In this document: positions 32,538 to 42,234 of the stretch, piece after piece
Layout: each line of letters begins with the position of its first letter
Position numbering within the stretch: position 1 is the first letter of the stretch
From: CAWIKY01 sp963836905
GTDB taxonomy: Bacteria; Pseudomonadota; Alphaproteobacteria; Caulobacterales; Hyphomonadaceae
DNA length: 64,000 bases
Reading direction: 5' to 3'
NCBI GenBank assembly: GCA_963836905.1
Contig: CAWIKY010000004.1
Location: 248,001-312,000, forward strand
The notes under the pieces: generated by a model
Database searches by the model: none
Told to the model about the DNA's origin: nothing
What the model saw: the letters and a program-made list of their open reading frames with translations, nothing else
Made by a program: the position numbers and the translations under genes

Positions 32538-35500
32538 ATGACGGAACCCGTTGATCCGGACCTGTTCCCGCTCGATGAGCTTATTTCAGCGGCTACCGCC
32601 ATACCCTGGCGAACATCAGGTGCGCCAGGCGAGCTGGGTGCGAGCTTTCTGAAACAGGTGCAGTCCGGCATCGATCCGCGTGAGTTCGAGGGTTTCAGTG
32701 TCGCCGACGTCGCTGCTATGGCGTGGCGCTTCTGGCGCTGGACGGATATTCGCCAGGGCCCATCTGCCATGGTGCGGGTCTCACAGGCCACCGGCGCCAA
32801 TGGCGAAAGCCTGCCGCGAACGCTTCTCGAAATCGTCGGGCCCGACATGGCGTTTCTGGTCGGCTCCGTCCTTGGCGCCTGTCAGGAGATGGGCAAGTCG
32901 GTTCATGCGGTTCTGCATCCCATTCTCGAACATGGCCGGACCGCTGACGGTCGCCGCGACCTTGATGATCGCGAGCACCGGGAATCCTACATCCAGATAC
33001 ATCTTGAGCCGCTCGCGGAAGACGAGGCTGCGCTTCTGTGTCAGGATGTTCACCAGACCCTGAACGATGTGCGCGCCAGCGTGTCGGATTTTCCGGCCAT
33101 GCGCCAGCTTATGCTCGACGCATCGCTGGAAGTTGCCAATCTTGCCCATCTTGAGCCGGAAATCCGCGATGAGGCGGCTGCCTTTCTGGACTGGCTGGCC
33201 CGGGATAATTTCACATTTCTGGGCAGCCGGACCTATGACTTCGAACGCGAAGATACCGGTCGACTAAAGCTGCAACCCCCGACCTCGGAAGCGGACAACG
33301 ATCTGGGCGTTCTGCGTGACCAGACCCGTTACATTCTCTATCGCGGCAGCGAGCCGACGGCGATTACCAAGGAAATCTCGGAATTTCTGGAAGAACAATC
33401 GCCCGTCATCGTCGCCAAATCCAATATGCGTTCGCGTGTTCACCGCCGCGTCTATGCCGACTATATCGGCGTCAAGCGCTATGACGAGGAGGGTCGGCTG
33501 ATCGGCGAAACCCGCTTTGCCGGGCTTTTCACCTCGGAGGCCTATAACCGGCAGGCGCGCGATGTGCCGCTGATCCGCCAGAAGGTCGAGTGGGCCTTGC
33601 GCGCGGCGGGAAAGCGACCCGGCAGTCATGACCAGAAGGCATTGCAAAACATTCTGGAGACGTTCCCACGCGACGAACTGTTCCAGATCGACGAAGCCCA
33701 GCTTCTCAAGACCTCGCTCGGCATTCTGAACATACAGGACAGGGGCAGGACACGTCTGTTCCTGCGCCGCGACCGGTTCGGCCGATACATTTCGGCTTTG
33801 GTCTTTGTGCCAAGAGAGGTCTTCAACTCGGCATTGCGTGAACGGATCGGCAAGTATATCGCTGCCGCTTACAAAGGCCGCGTATCGGCTTTCTATCCCC
33901 AGTTCGGTGACGGACCACTGGCCCGCATCCATTATATTATTGGCCTTAACCCAGGCCATCCCGAACCTGCGCGACGGGATCTGGAAGAACACATCGTTAC
34001 AATTGCCCGGACCTGGGAAGAGAGTTTCCTGGAGGCGGTGCGCGACCTTGACGACCCGGCCAAGCGCAGCGCCAGTGCCAGATACGCCTATGCGTTCAAC
34101 GCGGCCTATCGCGAAGCCTTCGACAGCGACGAGGCTCTGAAAGACGTCGCAGCTGTGTTGCGGCTAAGCGAGACGCAGACGGTTTCGCTGAGAGCCTATC
34201 GCAAGCCTGGCGACGAAACATCCACGATCCGTGCGAAGATTTATGCACAGAACGACCCGGTCCTGTTGTCTGATTGCGTGCCGGTGTTCGAGAACATGGG
34301 CCTCTTCGTGGTGGCAGAAACCGGCTTCCCCGTGCGGCGAGAGGGCGGCGGCGAACAATGGATCCATACGCTGGCCATGCGTTCTCGCGACGGAACGCCA
34401 ATCGATCTTGACGCGATCAGCGACGTCTTCGAGGCGGCCTTTGTCGCCGTCTGGACGAAGCGCACAGAGGATGACGGCTTCAACCGGCTGGTCCCTGCAA
34501 TCGGTGCGGAATGGCGTGAAGCGGCTCTGTTCCGCACGTTTGCGCGCTATCGCAGACAGTCGGGGCTCGATCCGGCGCAAGGTACGCAGGTACGCGCACT
34601 CACGGCGCATCCGCGGATTGCGCGGCATTTACTTGACCTGTTCGAGACCCGCTTCGATCCTGATAACGGGCTGGGCCGGGACACGCGCGATACCGCCTGC
34701 GAAACCTTGCGCCAGAAGATTGTCGCGGCGCTGGAAGGCGTGAGCGCGCTTGATGAAGACCGGGTGCTCCGGCGCTTCATGGCGCTCATTCTGGCGACCT
34801 TGCGAACGTCCTATTATCAGACGGATGCGGACGGTGAACCGCACCGCCATATTGCCCTGAAGATCGCCAGCCGCGAGATCGAGAACCTTCCGCTTCCCAA
34901 GCCTTATCGGGAGATATTCATCTGGTCACCGCGCGTCGAAGGCGTGCATTTGCGGTTCGGCCCGGTGGCACGGGGCGGCTTGCGCTGGTCAGACCGGCGC
35001 GATGATTTCCGGACAGAAGTGCTCGGTCTGGTGAAGGCGCAACAGGTCAAGAATGCTGTCATCGTACCGGTTGGGTCAAAGGGCGGGTTTTATCCCAAAC
35101 ATCTGCCTGTCGGCGGAGATCGCGACGCGGTTCGTGCTGAAGGCGTTGCCGCTTACGAAGTGTTCATCAATGCCTTGCTCGGCCTGACGGACAATCTGGT
35201 GGACGGCCAAACCGTGGCACCGGAAAAGACAGTCTGCTGGGATGACCCGGACCCCTATCTGGTGGTCGCCGCAGACAAAGGCACGGCAACCTTCTCCGAC
35301 ATCGCCAATGCGATCAGTCTGGGGCGTGGCTTCTGGCTCGGCGATGCGTTCGCATCTGGCGGCAGTGTCGGCTATGATCACAAGAAGATGGGCATTACCG
35401 CGCGCGGCGGCTGGGTTGCCGTGCAGCGCCATTTCCGCGAGATGGGCAAGAACATCCAGACCGAACCGTTCGATGTGATCGGTGTCGGCGACATGTCGGG

Positions 35501-37409
35501 CGATGTGTTCGGCAATGGCATGTTGTTGTCGAAGACCATACGACTGCAGGCGGCTTTCAACCACCTCGACATCTTCACCGATCCGGACCCCGTCAATGCG
35601 GAGGCCAACTGGGCCGAGCGCAAGCGTATCTTCGATTTGCCACGGTCCAGCTGGAGCGATTACGACACCTCGCTCATCTCGAAGGGCGGGGGCGTCTTTT
35701 CGCGTGCGGCCAAATCCATTGAATTGACAGATGAAATCCGCGCATTCCTCGGCACCGATGTGAAAAGCCTGACCCCATCAGAGCTGATCCACGCCATCCT
35801 CAAGGCCGAAGCCGACCTGTTATGGTTTGGCGGGATCGGTACGTATGTGAAGGCGGCTGGCGAGAGCGATCTGGCCGTGGGCGACAAGGCAAATGATGCC
35901 GTTCGCGTTGATGCGGCACAGCTGAATGTCAAGGTAATCGGCGAAGGCGCAAATCTTGGCATGACGCAGGCCGCAAGGATCGCCTTTGCCCGCAATGGCG
36001 GACGCATCAATACCGATGCGGTGGATAACTCTGCGGGTGTCGACAGCTCCGACCATGAGGTCAACATCAAGATCCTGTTGAATGAAGCCATCCTCGCAGG
36101 CGAACTGCAAGAGGAGGACCGCAACGCGCTTCTCGCCAGCATGACCAACGAGGTTGCCGCGCACGTCCTCGCGCACAACTATGACCAGACCGGCGCCCTG
36201 AGCGTGGCGCAGGCGTCTACGAAGGCGGACATCGACGCGCACGAGCGGTTCATGGAGCGCCTCGAGGCGGGTGGTCTGCTGGATCGCACCGTCGAAGGTC
36301 TGCCAGGCCCCGAACAGGTGCGTGGCCTGAAAGAGAACAATGAGGGCCTGACCCGCCCCGAAATCTCGGTCCTGATGGCGTACGCCAAGAACACATTGTT
36401 TGACCGTCTGGTTGAAAGCGATGTGCCGGACGATCCGTATTTCGCCGGTACGGTCTCGGCATATTTCCCGAAAGCCGTGCGCGGAATGAAGACCGCTCTG
36501 GCCAATCACCGGCTGCGCCGGGAGATTATCTCCACCGTGCTGGCCAACCGGATCGTCAATCTGGGCGGACCGACCTTCGTTCACCGCGTCCGGGAAAGCG
36601 CTGAGGTTGATACTGCAGCGATTGGGCGAGCATTTGCAGCAGCGACTGAGATCTTCGCGCTGACAGAGCTTCTGGACGAGATCGACCGGCTCGACAATGT
36701 CATCCCCAGCGAGGCGCAGATCGCGCTTCGTCGCGAGATCATCGTCGTGCTTCGTCGTCAGGTGTTCTGGCTCTCACGCACCCGGCCCGTCGAGGACGGT
36801 ATCGCGAACGCAATTTCCCTTTACCGCCCGGGTGTGGAGGCGCTCGGCAACGACATGAACGGTCTGCTCTCGCCGTTCGAGGCATCGCGGCTGAACGAGC
36901 GGACCAAAAGCTACACGCTGCTTGGGGCCCCCGAAGACCTCGCGCGAAAGGTAGCCACGCTGTTGGCTCTGACATCTTCGACCGATGTGATTGATATAGC
37001 GCGACAGCGCGGCCGCGATGTCCGAAAGACCGGATATCTCTATCACGCGACCGGCGAGCTTCTGCGCTTCGATGAATTGCGAACGGCGGCAGGCTCGGCC
37101 TCATCGCCGCAGCACTGGGACAGACTGGCCGCGCGCCGCCTTGTGGAAGATCTGCTGCACCAGCAGGATCTGGTCACGCTGGCCATCATCGATGCCGGGT
37201 CAGCCGGCGATCTGCCGGACAGCTATGGCGAGGCACGAGACGTCGCTCTTGCGCATATCAGCCGCAACCGTCCCGCGTTTGACGGGTTACTTGCGTCCAT
37301 TGATGAACTCGACCGGTCCGGTCCGTGGAGTTTTGCAAAGCTGGTTCTGGTGACGGATTCGATCCGCGCCTTTCTGCGCGAGACCGGAATGTCGGAGCGT
37401 GCCGCATGA
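32538..37409 (+). CDS. NAD-specific glutamate dehydrogenase, large 180-kDa type
   Basis: Oxidatively deaminates glutamate to 2-oxoglutarate and ammonia with NAD. The 1623 residues match the L-GDH180 class. The N-terminal third carries ACT-like regulatory regions. The catalytic part starts near 790 (IWSPRVEGVHLRFGPVARGGLRWSDRRDDFRTEVLGLVKAQQVKNAVIVPVGSKGGF), which holds the substrate-binding Lys residues. The NAD-binding domain has VIGVGDMSGDVFGNGMLLS. A long helical C-terminal domain follows. The GNAT gene starts within its stop (ATGA). A possible leader structure precedes it. No frame break was found in this 4.9-kb gene, in contrast to many shorter neighbours. Confidence 0.97.
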   Translation: MTEPVDPDLFPLDELISAATAIPWRTSGAPGELGASFLKQVQSGIDPREFEGFSVADVAAMAWRFWRWTDIRQGPSAMVRVSQATGANGESLPRTLLEIVGPDMAFLVGSVLGACQEMGKSVHAVLHPILEHGRTADGRRDLDDREHRESYIQIHLEPLAEDEAALLCQDVHQTLNDVRASVSDFPAMRQLMLDASLEVANLAHLEPEIRDEAAAFLDWLARDNFTFLGSRTYDFEREDTGRLKLQPPTSEADNDLGVLRDQTRYILYRGSEPTAITKEISEFLEEQSPVIVAKSNMRSRVHRRVYADYIGVKRYDEEGRLIGETRFAGLFTSEAYNRQARDVPLIRQKVEWALRAAGKRPGSHDQKALQNILETFPRDELFQIDEAQLLKTSLGILNIQDRGRTRLFLRRDRFGRYISALVFVPREVFNSALRERIGKYIAAAYKGRVSAFYPQFGDGPLARIHYIIGLNPGHPEPARRDLEEHIVTIARTWEESFLEAVRDLDDPAKRSASARYAYAFNAAYREAFDSDEALKDVAAVLRLSETQTVSLRAYRKPGDETSTIRAKIYAQNDPVLLSDCVPVFENMGLFVVAETGFPVRREGGGEQWIHTLAMRSRDGTPIDLDAISDVFEAAFVAVWTKRTEDDGFNRLVPAIGAEWREAALFRTFARYRRQSGLDPAQGTQVRALTAHPRIARHLLDLFETRFDPDNGLGRDTRDTACETLRQKIVAALEGVSALDEDRVLRRFMALILATLRTSYYQTDADGEPHRHIALKIASREIENLPLPKPYREIFIWSPRVEGVHLRFGPVARGGLRWSDRRDDFRTEVLGLVKAQQVKNAVIVPVGSKGGFYPKHLPVGGDRDAVRAEGVAAYEVFINALLGLTDNLVDGQTVAPEKTVCWDDPDPYLVVAADKGTATFSDIANAISLGRGFWLGDAFASGGSVGYDHKKMGITARGGWVAVQRHFREMGKNIQTEPFDVIGVGDMSGDVFGNGMLLSKTIRLQAAFNHLDIFTDPDPVNAEANWAERKRIFDLPRSSWSDYDTSLISKGGGVFSRAAKSIELTDEIRAFLGTDVKSLTPSELIHAILKAEADLLWFGGIGTYVKAAGESDLAVGDKANDAVRVDAAQLNVKVIGEGANLGMTQAARIAFARNGGRINTDAVDNSAGVDSSDHEVNIKILLNEAILAGELQEEDRNALLASMTNEVAAHVLAHNYDQTGALSVAQASTKADIDAHERFMERLEAGGLLDRTVEGLPGPEQVRGLKENNEGLTRPEISVLMAYAKNTLFDRLVESDVPDDPYFAGTVSAYFPKAVRGMKTALANHRLRREIISTVLANRIVNLGGPTFVHRVRESAEVDTAAIGRAFAAATEIFALTELLDEIDRLDNVIPSEAQIALRREIIVVLRRQVFWLSRTRPVEDGIANAISLYRPGVEALGNDMNGLLSPFEASRLNERTKSYTLLGAPEDLARKVATLLALTSSTDVIDIARQRGRDVRKTGYLYHATGELLRFDELRTAAGSASSPQHWDRLAARRLVEDLLHQQDLVTLAIIDAGSAGDLPDSYGEARDVALAHISRNRPAFDGLLASIDELDRSGPWSFAKLVLVTDSIRAFLRETGMSERAA

Positions 37410-37960
37410 GACGACCTGATCTCGATCTGCGCTTTCGCGATGCGAGGGAAGAAGATGCCAGGTCCGTGGCAGACCTTGCGCGGCGCACCTTTGCAGAAAC
37501 CTCGGGGCATCTCTGGCCGCGCGAGGATCTCGATACCTATCTGAACGAACAGTTCTCAAAGGAGGTTCTGGCCCGTCAGATCGTGGATCCGGCAATCGAT
37601 TTTCGTCTTGCGGAAGCCCGTTCCGGCCTTGCGGGCTATGCCAAGATCGGTCCGCCGCGCCCGCCGCTTGATACCGGAGAACCAGGCCTTCTGGAACTGC
37701 ATCGTCTTTATGTTCAGGAAGCGCGTCAGGGCGTCGGGGTCGGCCGTATCCTGCTGGACTGGACAATCGAACGTGCGCGGGAACGGTCGGCATCCACGCT
37801 TTGCCTTGGCGTCTTTGTCCACAACGAGCGCGCGCTCAGTGTGTACGAGGCGCGTGGGTTCAAACCGACGGGACGCCACAGCCTGTCGGTCGGGGCGTCG
37901 ACCGGGGACGAGGTTATCATGTGTCTGGAGCTTGCACGTCAGAAAGCCGTCCGCGTCTAA
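37406..37960 (+). CDS. GNAT-family N-acetyltransferase
   Basis: 184 residues. The ATG at 37406 overlaps the glutamate dehydrogenase stop, so translation is coupled. The fold is complete: LRFRDAREEDARSVADLARRTF at the N-terminus, then LLELHRLYVQEARQGVGVGRILLDWTIERAR, which holds the acetyl-CoA site in QGVGVGRIL (R/QxxGxG/A), and LGVFVHNERALSVYEARGFKPTGRHSLSVG. The acceptor substrate cannot be predicted. The context suggests a link to glutamate or ammonia metabolism, but this is inference only. Confidence 0.88.
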   Translation: MRRPDLDLRFRDAREEDARSVADLARRTFAETSGHLWPREDLDTYLNEQFSKEVLARQIVDPAIDFRLAEARSGLAGYAKIGPPRPPLDTGEPGLLELHRLYVQEARQGVGVGRILLDWTIERARERSASTLCLGVFVHNERALSVYEARGFKPTGRHSLSVGASTGDEVIMCLELARQKAVRV

Positions 37961-38021
37961 CCGCTTCCCCTTGCCCGCACCTTGAAACAAAGGTCAATCT
38001 GCGCTCAGGGAGAAAACAGCC

Positions 38022-38902
38022 ATGACAGACACACGCTCGCTGACCGGCAAGGTCGCCATTGTTACCGGAGGGGCCAGCGGTATCGGCCTTGCGACTGTGG
38101 AAACACTGGTGGAATACGGCGCGAAAGTCGTCGCGGGCGATCTGAACGAAGCCAGGGGTCAGGCGCTGGAGACGCGGTTCGGCAAAGACAGCGTTCGCTA
38201 TGTCCGCTGCGACGTCACCTCGCGCGACGACCTCGACGCTCTCATGCAGACGGCGAAGGCAGACTTCGGCGGGCTCGACATCCTCTTCAACAATGCCGGT
38301 ATCGGCGGTCCGGCCGAAGGCGTCGCCGATCTCGATTTCGACGCCTATGACGCCAGCATGGACCTGCTTCTGAAAGCCTGTTTCGTCGGTACGCAGCTTG
38401 CGATCCCGTTGATGCGCGAGCGTGGCGGCGGCGTTATCGTCAACACGTCGTCGGTTTCTGCCATGCAAGCCGGATGGGCTCCGATCACCTATTCGGTGGC
38501 CAAGGCTGCGGTCGCGCATTTCTCGAAAATGGCGGCTGCTGAACTGGCCAGGGACCGCATTCGCGTCAACGCAATCTGTCCGGCTTTATCGCCACCTCGA
38601 TCTTCGGCGCATCGCTCGGCCTGCCGGTCGAGCTGGCTGAACAGATGGCTGAAATGATCAAGCAGACCGGCGGGACCATGCAGCCCGCCGGGCGTGTCGG
38701 CGAGGGTCGCGATATCGCCGAAATGGTGGCGTTCCTCGCCTCTGAGGCCGGGTCGTTTGTGAACGGAACGGTCCTGACCGTCGATGGCGGGATCACAATC
38801 GGGCCTAAACATGCCTGGAACAAAGAGGATCTTGGCCCTGTTGCCGATGCGCTGGGCCTGACCCGCGAGGACATTGACAAGCTGGCGGGCGCCAAGGCCT
38901 AG
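38022..38902 (+). CDS. Short-chain dehydrogenase/reductase, frame interrupted
   Basis: The first frame has VAIVTGGASGIGLATVETL (NAD(P) site), DILFNNAGIGGPAEG, Ser in VNTSSVSAMQAG, and the YSVAKAAVAHF Tyr-Lys pair, then stops making sense after RVNAICP. One missing G near 38582 (tgtccggctt should be tgtccgggct) shifts it. The other frame continues GFIATSIFGASLGLPVELAEQMAEMIKQTGGTMQPAGRVGEGRDIAEMVAFLASEAGSFVNGTVLTVDGGITIGPK, the normal SDR C-terminus, to 38902. Rejoined length is about 293 residues. Substrate unknown. A 61-bp gap follows the GNAT gene. Confidence 0.86.
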
Positions 38903-38926
38903 AAAAGGTGCCTCGCCGGGCCCCTT

Positions 38927-39205
38927 TCAAACAGGCGTATCGATACCGGGAATGGCTGCCACCTTGTCCAGCAGTCCGGCGAGGGTTTCGTCATCGGCGA
39001 CCACGCGACGTTTTTCATCGCGCAACTGGAACCCGCCATCGCTCTTTGTGAGCAGAAACCGGCGCCAGTTCGCCCGGGTCCTGAAAATCCAGACATCGCT
39101 GTCAGACTTGCCGGGATGGGCCCAACCGGTCCACACATGACCCGGTCCGAGACGCGACCAGAGATCGTGGATTTCATCGAGATCGGCGGAAGAGAAAGGC
39201 GTCAT
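38927..39205 (-). CDS. Small hypothetical protein
   Basis: 92 residues from ATG 39203-39205 to 38927. MTPFSSADLDEIHDLWSRLGPGHVWTGWAHPGKSDSDVWIFRTRANWRRFLLTKSDGGFQLRDEKRRVVADDETLAGLLDKVA has an even, protein-like composition with many Trp and Arg residues, and no signal or membrane segment. No family was recognised. Its start overlaps the start of the divergent transporter, so one of the two is misplaced or both promoters lie inside the neighbours. Confidence 0.6.
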   Translation of the reverse strand: MTPFSSADLDEIHDLWSRLGPGHVWTGWAHPGKSDSDVWIFRTRANWRRFLLTKSDGGFQLRDEKRRVVADDETLAGLLDKVAAIPGIDTPV

Positions 39206-40127
39206 GGTCCAGAAAACGGCAGTTAAGGCATCCACAGGCGCGCAAAACATGAACGCGGCCGTCTGGATGATTGTGTCCGGCGCAGTCTTCACCGTTCACA
39301 TCGCGCTCGGCAAGTTTCTCAGTGCAAATTACGATCCGGGCTTTCTGGCCTTCATGCGCTCGGTCCTGGCTTTGGTCTGGGCGCTGCCCTTCATGCTGCG
39401 GCTGAAATGGAGCGATCTGAAAAGCCCCTATCCGGGTCGTCTGGTGCTGCGCAGCATCTTCGGCACAGCGGGTTTTCTGCTCGGCTTCTATGCTATTTCC
39501 GATGCCATCGGCGTGCCGCTGTCGCAATACAATGCGATCTCTTTCTCCCGCTCGCTTTTCATCGTTGTGCTGGCCGCCTTCCTGCTTGGTGAAGCGGTCG
39601 GCATGCGTCGATGGGTGGCGACCGGGATAGGCTTCATCGGTGTGCTGGTCATGGTGCGCCCCGATGCCGGATTGCAACTCGGCACAATTCTGGCGCTTGG
39701 GTCTGCGGTCTGCTTTGCCGGAGCCATCATTCTGGTGAAAGCGCTTTCGGCGCACCATTCGCCGCTCGTCCTGCTGACCTATTCGAACCTTTTTTCAACC
39801 ATCCTGACCGCACCGATCGCCGCCTTCACATGGAAGGCGCCGGAAACCGTTTCTGACATGGGCCTGATCGCGGGCATGGCTCTGGCAGGCGTACTGGCGC
39901 AGATCACCTACATCACCGGCATGAGCCGGGGGGACGCGTCGTTCCTCTCCACGATCGATTACCTGCGATTGCCGATGACGGCTGCTGCCGACTGGCTGAT
40001 CTTTCGCGAGATACCCGGACCGGTGATCTGGATCGGAGCTCTCATCATTGTCGCCTCGACGCTCTACATCACGTGGCGCGAAGCACGGCTCGGCAAGGCG
40101 CGCGGGCCCGTCAAGGCAGACGACTAG
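39204..40127 (+). CDS. EamA/DMT-superfamily transporter
   Basis: 307 residues with ten predicted membrane helices in two EamA repeats: AAVWMIVSGAVFTVHIALGKFL...LFIVVLAAFLLGEAVGMRRWVATGIGFIGVLVMV, and TILALGSAVCFAGAIILVKAL...MTAAADWLIFREIPGPVIWIGALIIVASTLYI. agaaagg 6-13 bases upstream supports ATG 39204; Met at 39249 (MNAAVWMIV) is an alternative. It likely exports or imports a small metabolite; the substrate is unknown. Its stop overlaps the lolA stop by 4 bp (convergent). Confidence 0.9.
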   Translation: MVQKTAVKASTGAQNMNAAVWMIVSGAVFTVHIALGKFLSANYDPGFLAFMRSVLALVWALPFMLRLKWSDLKSPYPGRLVLRSIFGTAGFLLGFYAISDAIGVPLSQYNAISFSRSLFIVVLAAFLLGEAVGMRRWVATGIGFIGVLVMVRPDAGLQLGTILALGSAVCFAGAIILVKALSAHHSPLVLLTYSNLFSTILTAPIAAFTWKAPETVSDMGLIAGMALAGVLAQITYITGMSRGDASFLSTIDYLRLPMTAAADWLIFREIPGPVIWIGALIIVASTLYITWREARLGKARGPVKADD

Positions 40128-40792
40128 CGTCTGCGATCCTCGTCCTCATCAAACTCCAGACGAAAGAGGCGCGGGTCCTGACGCTCGCCGAAGGTCACGT
40201 CCGTCAGGCGCACGGTGGTGACCTGTCCCAGACCGTCCGTGGTCTCCCATTGCTGTAGGGCATAGGTTTCAGAATCGAAGACCAGTGCCAGCTCACCCTC
40301 GGCCTCGCCCGATTTGTCGGAAATCCGCACGATGACGAAATCGCCAGCTGTATCGACGCCCAGAATGTTGGCATCGCGTGACAGGTCGGCATTCTCACGC
40401 AGGATCAGCGAGAGGGGCGTCGACCCCAACGGAACGCGGTCGACCGTTTCCAGATCGCGGTCCTCGATGGCAACCGTCGTTCCGTCGGAGACGATCAGAA
40501 GCGGGGTCGGGTCGGCATATTCGAACCGCAACCGGCCCGGACGGCGAAGATAGAACTCACCCTCGCTCGGGCTGCCCGACGGGTCGATCTGGTAGAACCG
40601 GCCCTGCGCGGTCGTGATGCGGTTCAGGGATGCGTTGGCCCGGGCCAGCGCCTCGCTGCGATTGACCGTTGCGGCGGGTTTCGCCGGAGCAGCCTGTGCA
40701 AACGTCACGATCTGCTGCGCCGGAGCGGCCAGGGGCAGGCCCGTCAGAAAGGTAAAACCGGTAGCCAGGGCGGCAAGCGATGAGGGCAACAT
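40124..40792 (-). CDS. lolA: Outer-membrane lipoprotein carrier LolA-like
   Basis: Periplasmic chaperone that shuttles lipoproteins from LolCDE to the outer membrane. 222 residues with a signal peptide (LAALATGFTFLTGLPLAAPAQQ). The mature domain shows ALARANASLNRITTAQGRFYQIDPSGSPSEGEFYLRRPGRLRFEYADPTPLLIVSDGTTVAIEDRDLETVDRVPLGSTPLSLIL, the LolA beta-barrel start with LRRPGRLRFEY. The C-terminal GLGQVTTVRLTDVTFG is also typical. An acidic-basic tail (FDEDEDRRR) ends it. Convergent with the DMT transporter. Confidence 0.9.
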   Translation of the reverse strand: MLPSSLAALATGFTFLTGLPLAAPAQQIVTFAQAAPAKPAATVNRSEALARANASLNRITTAQGRFYQIDPSGSPSEGEFYLRRPGRLRFEYADPTPLLIVSDGTTVAIEDRDLETVDRVPLGSTPLSLILRENADLSRDANILGVDTAGDFVIVRISDKSGEAEGELALVFDSETYALQQWETTDGLGQVTTVRLTDVTFGERQDPRLFRLEFDEDEDRRR

Positions 40793-40936
40793 GGGCAGAC
40801 TCCTTGTTTCAGGCTATCCAGATAGGCGCGGGCGCGGGCACCAATAAGGCTCGGTTATGGCATTCCATGGTGTCCGGCGTTGGCTGATGTTCAGCTTGCA
40901 GGCAGCCATAGCGGTTTTTCGGGCTCGTAGAGGTAT

Positions 40937-42142
40937 TCAAACAACCTGACCGGCGGCCCACCCGCTCGACCAGGCCCATTGGAAATTATAACCGCCGAGC
41001 CAGCCGGTCACATCCACCACTTCGCCGATGAAATAAAGCCCCGGCACTTTGCGGCTCTCCATCGTTTGCGAGGACAGGCCTGCCGTATCGACCCCGCCGA
41101 GTGTCACCTCTGCCTTGGCATAGCCCTCTGTTCCGGCAGGCGTCAGGTGCAGCGCCGTTAGCCGCGCGGTAACGCGGTCGATGTCGCCCCGGGTGAGGTC
41201 CGCCAGACGTTTTCCCGATGGCAGATCGCGGCAGAGCCAGTCGGCAAGCCGTTTGGCAAAACGTTCCTGTACAAAGGCGAAAAGCGTTCTTTGGCCGTTC
41301 TTGCGGCGTGCATCTTCGAGAAGCGCCAGCATGTCATCGCCAGGCGACAGGCATACCTCTATGTCCCCACCGGCGTGCCAGTAGGACGATGCCTGCAGGA
41401 TGGCAGGTCCGGAAAGGCCCTTATGGGTAAACAGCAATCCTTCGGTGAAGGCAGTGCCATCGGCGGTTTTCACCTGCGCGGCAGATGAAACACCGGCCAG
41501 CGCGGTGAAGTCTTCTTTCAGCGCTCCGGAAAACGTCAGCGGAACGAGGCCTGCCCGCGTGGTGATAATCTCATGGCCGAACCGGCGGGCGGTGTCATAG
41601 CCCCAGCCCGTCGCGCCGATCTTCGGAATGGAGAGCCCGCCCGTCGCCACGACCAGGCTTTCGCAAATGACCTCACCGGATGTGGTTTGCAGACGAAATC
41701 CCCCGTCCGCCGTCCGCTCCACAAGACCAACGCCGGTCTGCAGATGCAGCGTACCGCCCGCTTGCGAGAGGTCGGTCAGCAGCATGTCGATGATCGCGCC
41801 GGACCGCTGGTCGCAGAATAACTGACCGAGCGTCTTTTCGTGCCAGGTCAGACCGTGCGCGGTCAGGCGGTCCATGAAATCCCATTGGGTATGACGCGCC
41901 AGAGCGGATTTGGCGAAGTGTGGATTGCCGGAAATGAACGCGGCAGGGCGCACATCCAGATTGGTGAAGTTGCACCGGCCACCGCCCGATATCCGGATTT
42001 TCTCCGCCGGTTTGGCGGCATGGTCGAGCACGATTGTGCGCCGCCCGCGCCGCGCCGCCTCGATACCGCAATAAAGCCCTGCCGCACCGCCGCCAATAAC
42101 GGCCACGTCCACGCTGGCGCGTAGTCTGGCAGAGGTTTCCAT
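40937..42142 (-). CDS. HI0933-family (YhiN/BaiN-like) FAD-dependent oxidoreductase
   Basis: A flavoprotein with an N-terminal GxGxxG site (VDVAVIGGGAAGLYCGIEAARRGRRTIVLD). AEKIRISGGGRCNFTN is the family hallmark. Further motifs: TEKTLGQLFCD-like segments, LVVATGGLSIPKIGATGWGYDTARRFGHE, GLLFTHKGLSGPAILQASSYW and PGLYFIGEVVDVTGWLGGYNFQWAWSSGW at the C-terminus. The start is uncertain: METSARL at 42142 is given, with Met codons at 42154, 42163 and 42184 possible. None has a good SD. Physiological substrate unknown. Divergent from the macroglobulin gene; the 5' ends are less than 100 bp apart. Confidence 0.88.
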   Translation of the reverse strand: METSARLRASVDVAVIGGGAAGLYCGIEAARRGRRTIVLDHAAKPAEKIRISGGGRCNFTNLDVRPAAFISGNPHFAKSALARHTQWDFMDRLTAHGLTWHEKTLGQLFCDQRSGAIIDMLLTDLSQAGGTLHLQTGVGLVERTADGGFRLQTTSGEVICESLVVATGGLSIPKIGATGWGYDTARRFGHEIITTRAGLVPLTFSGALKEDFTALAGVSSAAQVKTADGTAFTEGLLFTHKGLSGPAILQASSYWHAGGDIEVCLSPGDDMLALLEDARRKNGQRTLFAFVQERFAKRLADWLCRDLPSGKRLADLTRGDIDRVTARLTALHLTPAGTEGYAKAEVTLGGVDTAGLSSQTMESRKVPGLYFIGEVVDVTGWLGGYNFQWAWSSGWAAGQVV

Positions 42143-42234
42143 ATCGCGTCTCATTGCTGCCATATGATATGAGTCTGGTGACATTCATCGGCGGATTTGT
42201 CAGTTTGTCGCAACATGTGATGGGGAACGGGGAT

